From JBOGUF01 sp050696075 (lineage in GTDB: Bacteria > Chloroflexota > Chloroflexia > Thermomicrobiales > UBA6265), in the NCBI GenBank assembly GCA_050696075.1, contig JBOGUF010000196.1, positions 12,223 to 76,222 on the forward strand: DNA of 64,000 bases, in the 5' to 3' direction. Under the pieces are notes generated by a model. It saw only the letters and a list, made by a program, of their open reading frames with translations. It had not been told where the DNA came from and searched no databases. The translations under genes were made by a program, and so were the position numbers. Positions 26,268 to 35,479 of the stretch are shown here, in pieces. Positions within the stretch are counted from its first letter, which is position 1. Every line of letters starts with the position of its first letter.

Positions 26268-26939
26268 TTAGCCGATCACCCGATGGGCGCGGACGACGGT
26301 GCGTTGGAGATACTCGCCGGTCTGGTAATCAAACGGGCCGCCGCAGGTGATGAGAGTCAGGCTCTCGTCCTCGGTCGGACCGACGATATCCTGAATCGGC
26401 GCGTTGGCGACATCGTAGTTTTCTAGCCAGTCGACCTCGTAAACGTACTGCTCGCCATTTTCGCCAGTGACCGTGATCTGGTCGCCCTGCTCGAGCAGAC
26501 CGATGTTGTAGAAGACGGCGGGTCCGACGTCCCAGTAGTCGAGGTGGCCGGCCATCACCGCATTGCCGAGCTCGCCCAGCTTAGCCGTCTCCTTGTACCA
26601 GGAGACGACCCATGGTCCGGTTGGATTCTGCATTACGCCGTCGACGATCTCAATGATCTCGATGACGGCGTCCACTTGGGCCCGCTCGATCGCGATCGCA
26701 ACTGGCTCGACCCCTTCGCGCCTCGACGGCTCCTCCGGCGCCAGCCCGACCGGACCTGGCCGCAGTCCGCCAGTGGTCGGCATTTCGCCAACCCGCGTCG
26801 AGACGATGTCCTGCGCCGCGACCGTGGCCCCCATCGCCACAATGATGGCTAAGAGGCTAAAAGCCGTCACGATCCGCGCCAGGCCGGAAAGCGGCCGCGG
26901 ACGAAATCGACTGTGTGGCAACTCCCGCGATTCGCTCAT
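26268..26939 (-). CDS. Sortase (class E/F-like transpeptidase)
   Basis: Membrane-anchored cysteine transpeptidase that attaches LPxTG-type proteins to the cell surface. 223 residues: basic N-terminus, one membrane helix (residues 21-42), a linker rich in Pro/Gly, then the sortase barrel with the catalytic His in AVMAGHLDY (H132), Cys in LTLITCGGP (C199) and the Arg in YLQRTVVRA (R213 or R217). The start ATG at 26939 follows GGAGATCAAGG. It stands alone, not clustered with substrates, as housekeeping sortases often do. Two proteins with LPATG signals occur at 60263-62527 and 63419-64000. Confidence 0.88.
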   Translation of the reverse strand: MSESRELPHSRFRPRPLSGLARIVTAFSLLAIIVAMGATVAAQDIVSTRVGEMPTTGGLRPGPVGLAPEEPSRREGVEPVAIAIERAQVDAVIEIIEIVDGVMQNPTGPWVVSWYKETAKLGELGNAVMAGHLDYWDVGPAVFYNIGLLEQGDQITVTGENGEQYVYEVDWLENYDVANAPIQDIVGPTEDESLTLITCGGPFDYQTGEYLQRTVVRAHRVIG

Positions 26940-27136
26940 CCTTGATCTCCGTCTCCTCCGCAAGCTGGACGCGCGGTAATGGGCGCCATCCGCGTCTACT
27001 TCTCTATACGCGCGGAGCAAGCGAATCGTATCACTTGCGCCCGACTTCGTTACGTACCATGCCGCACTGTCAGCCATTGCGTATCCAGAATCTCACGGAT
27101 TCTCAGCAATGAAGCCGTGCCGTGAGACTGAGATGC

Positions 27137-28351
27137 TTATCCGGGCGATGCGGCTTGGTCGGCCGCCGGCACTGTTGCCGCTTCGGGTGGAGCTGGCGTT
27201 CGCGCGCCCTCCCGGCGCTCCCAGCCCTGGGCAAAGAGCGGCAGGAAGTTCGAGACCTCATACGGGTGCTTCTCGACCTCGGCCCAGTTGAGATCGACGC
27301 CGAGTCCCGGACCGTCCGGGATGCCGATGCGGCCGTCGACGACAACCGGCGACTTGTCGATCAACTCGCGTTCCCACTCGACATTGAACTCGTCAAACAA
27401 TTCCTGTACCAGCAGGTTCGGGGTGCAGGCGTCGATTTGCACGCAGGTAGCGGTGGCGACCGGGCCCTGGGCCTGGTGCGGGGCGACGACCGCGTAATGG
27501 GCGTCGGCCATGGCGCAGACTTGGCGTGTCTTCCAGATGCCGCCCAAATTCGACGGATCCGGTTGCAAGATGTGAACGGCATTGTGCGACAGCAGTTCGG
27601 CGAATTGATGGGCCGTCGTGAAGCTTTCGCCCGTCGAAACCGGGATCGAAAGGCGCTTCGCCACCTCAGCCGTCGCGTCGATCTTCATGTGGTCGGTCGG
27701 TTCCTCGAACCAGGTCGGATCGAACTCCGCCAACTCCTCGCCGATGCGGATCGCCTCACCCACGTTGAAGCGGCGATGCCCCTCGATCATCAGTTGCACC
27801 GACGGTCCGACCGCCTCCCGCACGGCTCGCACGATGTCGATGGATAACCGGCGGTCGTCCTGGTCCATCACCCGGTAGGCAACGCCAAAGGGATCGAACT
27901 TCATCGCTTTGTAGCCGCGGGCCACCACTTCAAGCGCGCGTTCGGCAAACGATTCCGGCGTCCTCGGTCCGGCGTACCAGCCATTGGCGTAGACCGGTAA
28001 CGTTTCGTGGTAGCGGCCGCCGAGCAGGTCATAGATCGGACGGCCAATCACCTTGCCGATGATGTCCCAGCAGGCGACCTCGACGCAGGCAACCGCGTTG
28101 AGCTGGATCTGCCCGCCGTCGGAGTAGAGGTCGCGGGTCATGCGTTGGAAGATCGTCTCAACCTGGAAGGGATCCATCCCCTCGTAGCGGGGAGCAAGCT
28201 CGTGGACCGCTGCCTCGACGGTTTTGGCAAACCCATTGAGGGTCCCTTCGCCAATGCCATACAGTCCCGGCTGATCGGTGTCCAAACGCGCGAAGAGCCA
28301 ATTCTTCCAGGGGTTGCCGACGATGTACGTGGTCGCCCGCGTGATCCGCAC
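27137..28351 (-). CDS. Enolase-superfamily enzyme (mandelate racemase/sugar-acid dehydratase-like)
   Basis: 404 residues with a capping domain and a C-terminal TIM barrel. The active-site positions are visible: KAMKFDPFG (K151), three acidic metal ligands at E190 (LMIEGHRRF), E216 (TWFEEPTD) and E242 (STGESF), then ILQPDPSNLGG (D265) and the base His in APHQAQGP (H292). This is the layout of galactonate, gluconate and related acid-sugar dehydratases, although muconate-cycloisomerase-like activities cannot be ruled out. A sugar-acid dehydratase would feed KDG to the kinase at 20796-21806. The GTG at 28351 has AAAGGAG at good spacing; a GTG three bases earlier is too close. The last roughly 25 residues are a Pro/Ala-rich tail. 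Confidence 0.85.
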   Translation of the reverse strand: MRITRATTYIVGNPWKNWLFARLDTDQPGLYGIGEGTLNGFAKTVEAAVHELAPRYEGMDPFQVETIFQRMTRDLYSDGGQIQLNAVACVEVACWDIIGKVIGRPIYDLLGGRYHETLPVYANGWYAGPRTPESFAERALEVVARGYKAMKFDPFGVAYRVMDQDDRRLSIDIVRAVREAVGPSVQLMIEGHRRFNVGEAIRIGEELAEFDPTWFEEPTDHMKIDATAEVAKRLSIPVSTGESFTTAHQFAELLSHNAVHILQPDPSNLGGIWKTRQVCAMADAHYAVVAPHQAQGPVATATCVQIDACTPNLLVQELFDEFNVEWERELIDKSPVVVDGRIGIPDGPGLGVDLNWAEVEKHPYEVSNFLPLFAQGWERREGARTPAPPEAATVPAADQAASPG

Positions 28352-28410
28352 CACTCGCTCCTTTAGTCGCGTCGACGCTCATCCAACGCGGGGATGATAG
28401 CAATCTTTCT

Positions 28411-29247
28411 TCAGTCGCTCGCGGCGGACTCGCGGACAACCGGCGCGGGCGCGGGCCTGCTTCGCTGAGGGCGAGGCGCGGCCGTCCCGCCGGCTTCCAG
28501 CGCACTCCGGAATGCTTCGAATAAGTCGATCGGCAGGGGGAAGACCACCGTGGTGTTCTTCTCAACGCCGATTTCGGTCAGCGTTTGAAGATACCGCAGT
28601 TGGAGCGCCACCGGATTGCGATCGATGACGACAGCGGCCTCGGCGAGTTGCTGGCTGGCTTGGAACTCGCCTTCGGCATGGATGATCTTGGCGCGCTTCT
28701 CGCGCTCCGCTTCTGCCTGCCGCGCCATCGCCCGCTGCATCGACTGCGGCAGCTCAACGTCCTTTACCTCGACGACGCTGACCTTGACGCCCCATGGCTC
28801 GGTCTGCTCGTCGATGATCCGCTGCAATTCCAGGTTGATCTTGTCCCGTTCCGACAGCAACTCGTCGAGCACCGACTGCCCCAGGATGCTGCGCAGGGTC
28901 GTTTGGGCGATCTGCGAGGTAGCGCGGATGAAGTCGGCGACGTTGTTCACGGACGCGGAGGGATCGACGACCCGGAAATAGGCCACCGCGTTGACGCGGA
29001 CGGTGACGTTGTCGCGCGTGATGACCTCCTGAGCCGGGATGTCCATTGTCACCGTGCGCAAGTCGACCTTCACCATCCGCTCGACGAACGGAATCAGGAT
29101 AATCAGGCCGGGACCGCGCGGCCCGATCAAGCGGCCCAGCCGGAAGACGACGCCGCGCTCGTATTCCTGGACGATCTTGATCGCGGAGAAGAGCACGATC
29201 ATCACAAACAGGGCGATGACCATCACAACGACGCCGGCAGCCTCCAT
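28411..29247 (-). CDS. Slipin/stomatin-type SPFH-domain membrane protein
   Basis: 278 residues: N-terminal membrane helix (residues about 5-25), then the SPFH/band-7 domain beginning KIVQEYERGVVFRLGRLIGP, with ITRDNVTVRVNAVAYFRVVDP. A charged coiled coil follows (AMARQAEAEREKRAKIIHAEGEFQA, split here by function rather than position), ending with LRYLQTLTEIGVEKNTTVVFPLP and a Pro/Ala-rich tail. It scaffolds membrane microdomains and partners the NfeD-type protease encoded just upstream; the stomatin tail is the known cleavage target in archaeal pairs. The ATG at 29247 follows AAGGAG by six bases. Confidence 0.92.
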   Translation of the reverse strand: MEAAGVVVMVIALFVMIVLFSAIKIVQEYERGVVFRLGRLIGPRGPGLIILIPFVERMVKVDLRTVTMDIPAQEVITRDNVTVRVNAVAYFRVVDPSASVNNVADFIRATSQIAQTTLRSILGQSVLDELLSERDKINLELQRIIDEQTEPWGVKVSVVEVKDVELPQSMQRAMARQAEAEREKRAKIIHAEGEFQASQQLAEAAVVIDRNPVALQLRYLQTLTEIGVEKNTTVVFPLPIDLFEAFRSALEAGGTAAPRPQRSRPAPAPVVRESAASD

Positions 29248-29302
29248 CGACAACTCCTTGTCAGCCGGCAGCCCGTTCTAGGGAGCCGGTCCTACCTCGC
29301 GA

Positions 29303-30778
29303 TTAGCTATTGGCCGAACCCTCGACTCCAGGAATGACCTGCTGCGCCGAGCGGCGGTCGGCCGGTAACGCTTGCTCTCGTGCCCGCTCGGCGGCAGCCT
29401 GATCGAGTTCCACCGTGGTCGCTGGTCGCACGCGCAATCGCAGCCGCTCGACCGCGGTCACCGCAACCTCGGTCCCCGCTGGAAGTTCACCGCGGACGGC
29501 GGGATCGAGCATCGCCGACCAGAGTTCGCCATGCACATAGACCATTCCCTCCGGGCTAAGCGGGCGACGAACCATGCCGAGCTCGCCGATCAGCGCCTGC
29601 TGGCCGGTATATGGTGGCCGGAAACGCGCCTTCAGCACCGATCCGGCAAGCCACAGGAAGAACCCGACGATACAGGCGGTGACCGTCCAGATCACCGGCC
29701 GGGAGACCTCGAAGCCTGGTGGCGCATCCGCGTCGATGAGGAGGTATGACCCGAGTAGGAAGCTGACAAGTCCCCCGATCGTGAGCATGCCCAGCGACGG
29801 CACGAACAAGTCAATCGCGAAGAGGATGAATGCGAAGAGAATGAGCAGGACCGCCGTCCAGTTGACCGGGAGCGTGCCAAGCGAAAAGAGTGCCACGATG
29901 AGCGACAACACGCCGATGACACCCGGCGCGATAGCACCGGGATTGGTCAGTTCGAGGAAGATACCGAGCATGCCGAGGCTGAGCAGGATGTAGGCGATGG
30001 TCGGCTCCGCCAGTAGCTGCAACAGCCCTTCGAGCGCGTTCATGTTTCTGCGCTCGATCTCGGCAGTTCTGGTGCTGAGTGCAACCTGTTCGCCCTGAAC
30101 CTCGACGACCATGCCGTCGATCTCGTCAAGGAGTTCCGGGAGGCTTGGCGCGACGACGTCGACGACGTCCAACTGCAACGCCTCGTCGGCTGTGATGTTC
30201 GCTGCCTCGCGCACCGCGCGTTCCGCCCAATCGGCGTTTCGACCGCGCCGCGTCGCCAAATTCTTGATCTGTGACACCGCGTCGTTCGTCACCTTGCGTT
30301 GCAGCGTTTCCGAGCCGTCGCTCACTCCGCCGCTCTCGTCCATGAAAATCGGCGATGCGGAGCCGATCCGTGTGCCAGGAGCCATCACGGCAACGTGCGC
30401 GGCGTAGGTAATGAAAACCCCGGCCGAGGCGGCCCGCGCCCCATTCGGCGATACGTAGACGACGACCGGTACCTCGCTTTCGAGGATGTCCTGGATGATG
30501 TCGTCCATTGCCGAGCTGAGCCCACCTGGAGTGTCGAGCTCGATGACCAGGGCGCTGACGCCGTCCTCTCCCGCGTTGTCGATCATGCGATCGACGTACC
30601 GGGCCATGACAGGCGTGATCGTCCCTTCGACTTCAATCACACGGACACGAGGGCTCTCATCCTGGGCCGACAAGCTATCGGCCACCAGGACGCTTAAGAG
30701 AGTGCAGAGCAGGGCTAACGCCCGAAGCGGTCTGGCTCGACCGGGCCGGCGCGGGAGTGGTTGAAATCTGGCGGACAT
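29303..30778 (-). CDS. NfeD-family membrane-bound serine protease (ClpP class)
   Basis: 491 residues. A signal peptide or N-terminal helix (residues 17-38) leads to a ClpP-class protease domain with the nucleophile in GARAASAGVFITYA (S118) and the likely dyad Lys in LQRKVTNDA (K162). Four to five membrane helices follow (about 245-375), and the C-terminal NfeD OB-fold (from about residue 400, ALIGELGMVRRPLSPEGMVYVHGELW) completes the long NfeD1 form. It degrades or trims the hydrophobic tail of its stomatin partner, which is the next gene. The ATG at 30778 follows GGAGGG. Confidence 0.92.
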   Translation of the reverse strand: MSARFQPLPRRPGRARPLRALALLCTLLSVLVADSLSAQDESPRVRVIEVEGTITPVMARYVDRMIDNAGEDGVSALVIELDTPGGLSSAMDDIIQDILESEVPVVVYVSPNGARAASAGVFITYAAHVAVMAPGTRIGSASPIFMDESGGVSDGSETLQRKVTNDAVSQIKNLATRRGRNADWAERAVREAANITADEALQLDVVDVVAPSLPELLDEIDGMVVEVQGEQVALSTRTAEIERRNMNALEGLLQLLAEPTIAYILLSLGMLGIFLELTNPGAIAPGVIGVLSLIVALFSLGTLPVNWTAVLLILFAFILFAIDLFVPSLGMLTIGGLVSFLLGSYLLIDADAPPGFEVSRPVIWTVTACIVGFFLWLAGSVLKARFRPPYTGQQALIGELGMVRRPLSPEGMVYVHGELWSAMLDPAVRGELPAGTEVAVTAVERLRLRVRPATTVELDQAAAERAREQALPADRRSAQQVIPGVEGSANS

Positions 30779-30855
30779 CGTCGTCCCTCCGGTGTCGGGG
30801 AAAGTATACCGAGGGACGCCTCTTTGTGGCTCGACGGAGATTAGGACGACTACTG

Positions 30856-31542
30856 TCAAATCGCGACGTGGCGTTCGCCATGGAGGGCGCGGCTAACGGC
30901 AATCGCCGCGCGGTAGAAGTACCGATCAATCGTGAACACGAAGTCATCGGCACGTAAACGAACCCTGCCCAGTGATCGATCGGCTGCACTGAGGCACTCG
31001 ACCTGCATGGCATTCAGATCGCCCAAGAGCATATTGAGGAGTGGCTCCAATGGGACTTTGATCAGTTCGAGCAATTCGTGTGGATTGGGCGTGTATACCG
31101 TCAGCGGTGCGTCGTTCCGCCACAGGAAGACATCTTGGAGCTCGCGATCGAGGACGCCGATCGTGCGCTCGTTCGCGGCGATCCGCACGCCCAATGACCG
31201 TAGCTCCTCGACGCCCGGAGAGACCCCGATCTCTTCCTCGATCTCGCGCAAGACCTCACTTAGACCTTCGCCCGATCGGTAGTGGCCGCCGACGGTCACA
31301 TCCAACCCGCCTGGCCAGGTATCCTTCTCCAACGACCGACGCTGAAGGAGGATGAATGGATCACCCTGGTCGATGCCGGCGACCCAGACATGGACGGCCC
31401 GATGCCAGTCGCCGTCGCGATGGACGAGCGCCCGCTGCTTGACCTCACCGGTTGGTGTGCCGTCGGCGCGGACCACATCGAACAGTTCGGCCGGGTCTTG
31501 CGCCGCGTTCACCACCGGACTATCAGGTCGCTGTAGATTCAA
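30856..31542 (-). CDS. Nudix hydrolase
   Basis: 228 residues. The Nudix box runs from G86: GGHYRSGEGLSEVLREIEEE followed by IGV. Between the first Glu and the REUxEE block there are six rather than the usual seven residues, so the helix start is shifted by one. The N-terminal frame (ELFDVVRADGTPTGEVKQRALVH, then HRAVHVWV) resembles IPP-isomerase-like Nudix proteins such as YfcD. The substrate is unknown. The TTG at 31542 follows AGAAGG and overlaps the upstream GNAT gene by 20 bases; a GTG at 31515 is possible. Confidence 0.82.
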   Translation of the reverse strand: MNLQRPDSPVVNAAQDPAELFDVVRADGTPTGEVKQRALVHRDGDWHRAVHVWVAGIDQGDPFILLQRRSLEKDTWPGGLDVTVGGHYRSGEGLSEVLREIEEEIGVSPGVEELRSLGVRIAANERTIGVLDRELQDVFLWRNDAPLTVYTPNPHELLELIKVPLEPLLNMLLGDLNAMQVECLSAADRSLGRVRLRADDFVFTIDRYFYRAAIAVSRALHGERHVAI

Positions 31543-32071
31543 GTGGTTCGCCTTCTAGGATCGCAAAGATCAGGACGTCTTCGTACCGACCGTCGAGATA
31601 CGCCGCATCGCGCATCGTCGCCTCGTGGCGAAAGCCGCACCGGCGATAGAGGCGATGGGCGCGCTCGTTCCCCGACTCGCTGCGCACCCAAACGCGATGA
31701 AGGTTCCACTCGCTGAAACTCGTATCGAGCGTAGTTCGCAGGGCATCGGTCCCGTAGCCCTGCCCCCACCGCTCCAGGCCGCCGATCAGAATCGAGAGCT
31801 CGCACGAGCGCGAGTTTGGCCGGAGGTCGGACAGGACAATCAAGCCAATTGCCTCCGCGTCCATCGTTTCGACGATCATGGCGACTGGACGATCGAGACG
31901 CACTTCATCGTCCAGCCACTCTTCGATTCGGCGCTGAACCCAGGCCATCGAACAGGTCGCGGCGGGAACGCCCCAGCCGCGCATGATCTCAGGATCGTTG
32001 AACCAGCCGTGAATGATCACGGCATCGGCGCGCTCCACGGCCCGGAGATTGACGAGTTCGCCGCGGATCAT
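31523..32071 (-). CDS. GNAT acetyltransferase, RimJ/RimL type
   Basis: 182 residues. The N-terminus MIRGELVNLRAVERADA is the usual RimJ/L opening. LSILIGGLERWGQGYGTDALRTTLD carries the acetyl-CoA loop, and VWVRSESGNERAHRLYRRCGFRHEA the characteristic Asn-containing helix. Targets of this group are N-terminal amines of ribosomal proteins, amino acids or antibiotics; nothing here tells which. The ATG at 32071 is preferred because it gives the conserved start, but a TTG at 32080 is also in frame. It begins 18 bases after the nuoN stop, so it is probably the tail of the nuo transcript. Confidence 0.83.
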   Translation of the reverse strand: MIRGELVNLRAVERADAVIIHGWFNDPEIMRGWGVPAATCSMAWVQRRIEEWLDDEVRLDRPVAMIVETMDAEAIGLIVLSDLRPNSRSCELSILIGGLERWGQGYGTDALRTTLDTSFSEWNLHRVWVRSESGNERAHRLYRRCGFRHEATMRDAAYLDGRYEDVLIFAILEGEPLESTAT

Positions 32072-32089
32072 GAGTCGCAAGCCGCCCGA

Positions 32090-33640
32090 CTATCCGCCGT
32101 TCGTCATCCGCGTCGCGACCGTCAAGGCATTCGACCAGTCGTCGGCCAGGTCGACGATGCGTTCAGAAAAGAGGCCGAGCGCGATGTTGGCGACGACCAT
32201 CGCCGCGATCCCGACGTCGAGCAGCCGGGTCGACGCCGCGCGCGGCGTCCGCTCAGGCGAACTAAAGTACATCACCGCCACCACGCGCAGGTAGAAATAC
32301 GCGCTGACGGCCGAGGCGATGACGACGGCGAGCGCTAACCAGAGCAAATCGGCGTCGATCGCGGCCAGGATAACGTAGTACTTCGCGTAGAAGCCGAGGA
32401 GCGGCGGGACACCCATCAACGAAACCATGAAGACGGTCATTGCCGCTGCCGCCAGCGGTTGCGTACTGGCGAGCCCGGCGTAGTCGTCCAGCATCATCCC
32501 GCGCCCTCGGTGTTGGAGCCAGGTAACGACCGCGAAGGCGCCGATGTTCATGAAGGTATAGGCAAAGAGGTAATAGAGCATGCTCCAGATGCCGGTATCG
32601 CTGTCGGCGCCCGCGGCGCCCGCGCCGGCACCGAAGCCGCCTCCCGATTGGTACGCCGCCAGCCCAACCAGCATGTAGCCGGTATGGGCGATTGACGAGT
32701 ACGCGAGCATGCGCTTGATGTTGCGCTGAGCGATGGCGACGAGATTGCCAAACGCCATCGTCAGCACCGCCAGCACAGCGATCAGATCGATCCAATCTTC
32801 ACGGAGCGGCCCAAGCCCTTGGACCATGATCCGGATGATCGCCGCGAAGCCCGCCACCTTCGGCACGACCGACATGTAGCCAGTCACCGGCGTCGGCGCT
32901 CCGTCGTAGGCGTCCGGCGTCCACATGTGGAACGGGACGGCGGCGATCTTGAAGCCGAGTCCGACCACGATCAGCAACAGCGCCAGCAACACCTCAGGCT
33001 CGCGCCGGCCCTCGCCCGACACGATCTCTTGCAATTGCAATGCAATCACGTCGAGATCGGTCGAACCGGTCAGCCCGTAGATCCAGGCCATCCCGTAGAC
33101 GAGGATCGCGCTGGCGAAGATGCCGAGCAAGAAGTACTTGAGCGCACCTTCCACGGAGGAGGTGCGCCGCTTGGCAAAGGCGGTCAAAACGTAGGTCGCC
33201 AGCGAGGATAGCTCGATGCCGACGAAGATCATCACCAGGTCGCCGGCCGCCGCCGTCAGCGTCGAGCCGAGCACGGCGAAGGCGAGCAGCACGTAGAACT
33301 CGCCGAGCGGCATCCGCCCTTCGAGGTATTCCACGTAACTCGCGGAGACCATCACTGTCAGGATCGCGGCCGAGACGATTGCCAGTGTCATAAAGAGGGT
33401 CAGTCCGTCCGAGCGGAACATACCCTGGAAGGTCTGCTCGTCCTCACCGTGCCGCCAGTAGAGCGCCACCAGCGACGCGGTGTATCCGACGAGCGAGACC
33501 GCGGTCAGCCAGACAAAGTGCTTCTTCTTCGGCAGGAAGGCGTCCAGAAAGAGGAGCGCTAGTGCCAGCACGAAGAGGATGACGTGCGGCGTCGCAATGC
33601 CCCAATCGGGCGTTTCGAGGCTGAGGTTCAGAAAGTCCAC
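32090..33640 (-). CDS. nuoN: NADH-quinone oxidoreductase subunit N
   Basis: Antiporter-like proton-pumping subunit of complex I, 516 residues with about fourteen membrane helices. The Mrp/proton-antiporter core is clear: the conserved Glu in FVGIELSSLATYVL, the broken-helix Lys region KYFLLGIFASAILVYG, the half-channel Lys/His stretch FKIAAVPFHMWTPDAYDGAP, and MLAYSSIAHTGYMLVGL. A glycine/alanine-rich loop (SGGGFGAGAGAAGADSDTG) is an unusual insertion between helices. The GTG start at 33640 follows GAGGATAGGAC and lies 17 bases from nuoM. Confidence 0.94.
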   Translation of the reverse strand: MDFLNLSLETPDWGIATPHVILFVLALALLFLDAFLPKKKHFVWLTAVSLVGYTASLVALYWRHGEDEQTFQGMFRSDGLTLFMTLAIVSAAILTVMVSASYVEYLEGRMPLGEFYVLLAFAVLGSTLTAAAGDLVMIFVGIELSSLATYVLTAFAKRRTSSVEGALKYFLLGIFASAILVYGMAWIYGLTGSTDLDVIALQLQEIVSGEGRREPEVLLALLLIVVGLGFKIAAVPFHMWTPDAYDGAPTPVTGYMSVVPKVAGFAAIIRIMVQGLGPLREDWIDLIAVLAVLTMAFGNLVAIAQRNIKRMLAYSSIAHTGYMLVGLAAYQSGGGFGAGAGAAGADSDTGIWSMLYYLFAYTFMNIGAFAVVTWLQHRGRGMMLDDYAGLASTQPLAAAAMTVFMVSLMGVPPLLGFYAKYYVILAAIDADLLWLALAVVIASAVSAYFYLRVVAVMYFSSPERTPRAASTRLLDVGIAAMVVANIALGLFSERIVDLADDWSNALTVATRMTNGG

Positions 33641-33657
33641 GTCCTATCCTCTCACCC

Positions 33658-35349
33658 CTACGTCAAGAACGGCGCGAGGATGCGCTCGAACGCCGGCTGG
33701 ACGATCTCGAAAATCGGTCTCGGGTAGACGCCCATCGCAATCGTCAGTATCGCCAGCGGCGCTAAGGTCAAGATTTCCTTCCGGGTGAGATCTGGCCACG
33801 TCGCTGGGCCATGATCCGCGTGGTCCTCGGCCTCGTGGGAGCCACCGGAGACCGGCAGCGGCGGCGCATGCCCGTGCCCGTGTTCCTGCCCCTGGTCGCC
33901 GGTTCGGGTCGCCAGCAGCGCGCGTTCTTCGTCGGTCAGTTCCCCGTCGCCGGGATCTGGCAACTCACCCTGCAAGCGGCCGAAGAAGATACGTTGGAAC
34001 ATCAGCATCATGTACCAGGCGGCGAAGATCACCACCGCGAAGGTGAGGAGGGCAGCCCACGGGTTGTACTCCCAGGTCGCTAACGCCACTAAAAACTCGC
34101 CAACAAACCCGGAGAGTCCTGGCAGACCAATGCTGGCGAGCATGAAGAGCATGAAGAAGGCCGAGTAGACCGGCATGCGCGTGGCGATGCCGCCGAACGC
34201 GGAGATGAGCCGCGTGTGCGACCGCTCGTAGATCACGCCGACGAGCAAGAAGAGGGCGCCGGTGTTGAATCCGTGCGCTAGCATCACCATCATCGCGCCG
34301 TTGAAGCCATTGAGGTTGTCGGCCGTGACGGCCCAGATGTTGACGAAGATGCCGAGCGTGACAAAGCCCATGTGGCTGACCGACGAGTAGGCGACCAGCT
34401 TCTTCATGTCGGGCTGGACGAGAGCGACGAACGCCCCGTAGAGGATGGCGATGAGCGAGAGCACGATGATGATCGGCGCCCAGTCCTCCGCCCCCTCGGG
34501 AAAGAGCGGCAGGTTGAAGCGGAGCATGCCGTAGCCGCCCATCTTCAGCATGACCGCCGCCAGGATGACCGACGCCGCGGTCGGCGCCTCGACGTGCGCG
34601 TCGGGCAGCCAGGTATGGAACGGGAACATCGGCACCTTGACCGCAAAGGCGATCAGGAAGGCGGCGAAGACCGCCCCCTGGAAGACGTTGCTATAGGCTC
34701 CGCCGATCTCTTGCCAACCCTGCTGGAGTTGGAGGATGTCGAGCGTGCGGACACCGGTGTGTTCAAAATAGGCCTGATACGTGGCGACGATGCCGACCAG
34801 CATCAAGAGCGAGCCGAAGAGGGTGTAGATGAAGAACTTGACGGCCGCGTAGACGCGGTTGGCGCTGCCCCAGACGCCGATCAGCAGCGCCATGGGAATC
34901 AGCATCAGCTCCCAGAAGATGTAGAAGATGAAGAGATCGAGCGCCATGAAGACGCCGAGCATGCCGGTTTCGAGGAGGAGTATGGCGATGTAGTACTCAC
35001 GCGCCCGGTTGTTGATCGTATCCCACGACCAGATGACGCCGAGCAACGACAGGAGCGTGGTGAGGACGATCAGGAGAACGGCGATCCCATCGACGCCCAT
35101 GTGGTAGCTGACGCCGACGCCCGGCAGCCAATCGAGTTGTTCTTCGAACGGTACGGGCTGCCCCGCCTCAAACGGGTCGTCCGGATCGAACCCGACGAGC
35201 ATGATCAGCGACAGCGCGAAGCTCAGGATCGCCGCGATCACCGCGACGAGCCGCGCCGTCTCCCGCGTCACCCGCGGGATGAAGAAGATGACGAGCGCCC
35301 CGAGCAGTGGCGCGTACGTGATGGCGCTCAGTAGCGGAAAGCTATCCAC
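33658..35349 (-). CDS. nuoM: NADH-quinone oxidoreductase subunit M
   Basis: Antiporter-like subunit of complex I, 563 residues. Seen: the pump Glu in LLLETGMLGVFMALDLFIFYIFWELMLIP (shown in part as FYIFWELMLIPMALLIG), KVPMFPFHTWLPDAHVEAPT, VAYSSVSHMGFVTLGI and GLPGLSGFVGEFL. A cytoplasmic or periplasmic loop near the C-terminus (residues about 475-525) is strikingly His/Glu-rich (GQEHGHGHAPP, SHEAEDHADHG), which ordinary NuoM proteins lack. The GTG start follows GGAGGGG. An inverted-repeat element fills the gap to nuoL. Confidence 0.95.
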   Translation of the reverse strand: MDSFPLLSAITYAPLLGALVIFFIPRVTRETARLVAVIAAILSFALSLIMLVGFDPDDPFEAGQPVPFEEQLDWLPGVGVSYHMGVDGIAVLLIVLTTLLSLLGVIWSWDTINNRAREYYIAILLLETGMLGVFMALDLFIFYIFWELMLIPMALLIGVWGSANRVYAAVKFFIYTLFGSLLMLVGIVATYQAYFEHTGVRTLDILQLQQGWQEIGGAYSNVFQGAVFAAFLIAFAVKVPMFPFHTWLPDAHVEAPTAASVILAAVMLKMGGYGMLRFNLPLFPEGAEDWAPIIIVLSLIAILYGAFVALVQPDMKKLVAYSSVSHMGFVTLGIFVNIWAVTADNLNGFNGAMMVMLAHGFNTGALFLLVGVIYERSHTRLISAFGGIATRMPVYSAFFMLFMLASIGLPGLSGFVGEFLVALATWEYNPWAALLTFAVVIFAAWYMMLMFQRIFFGRLQGELPDPGDGELTDEERALLATRTGDQGQEHGHGHAPPLPVSGGSHEAEDHADHGPATWPDLTRKEILTLAPLAILTIAMGVYPRPIFEIVQPAFERILAPFLT

Positions 35350-35364
35350 GAGTGCCCCTCCGGA

Positions 35365-35478
35365 AGGGGTCAGGAGTCAGGGGTCGGGGGTCAGAGTTGC
35401 TCCTGACCGGCCGGTTCCTGCTCCATTGGGCGAAGCACATCTCCATTCCTGACCCCTAACTCCTGACTCCCGACCCCT
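35365..35478. repeat. Inverted heptad-repeat element between nuoL and nuoM
   Basis: Left arm 35365-35394 and right arm 35449-35478, 30 bases each, are inverted copies: 26 of 30 positions pair, and two of the four others are G-U in RNA. Each arm is itself a run of seven-base units of the type GTCAGGA/GTCAGGG. The 54-base loop contains a CCGGCCGG palindrome. The right arm touches the nuoL stop codon. Confidence 0.8.
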
Positions 35479-35479
35479 C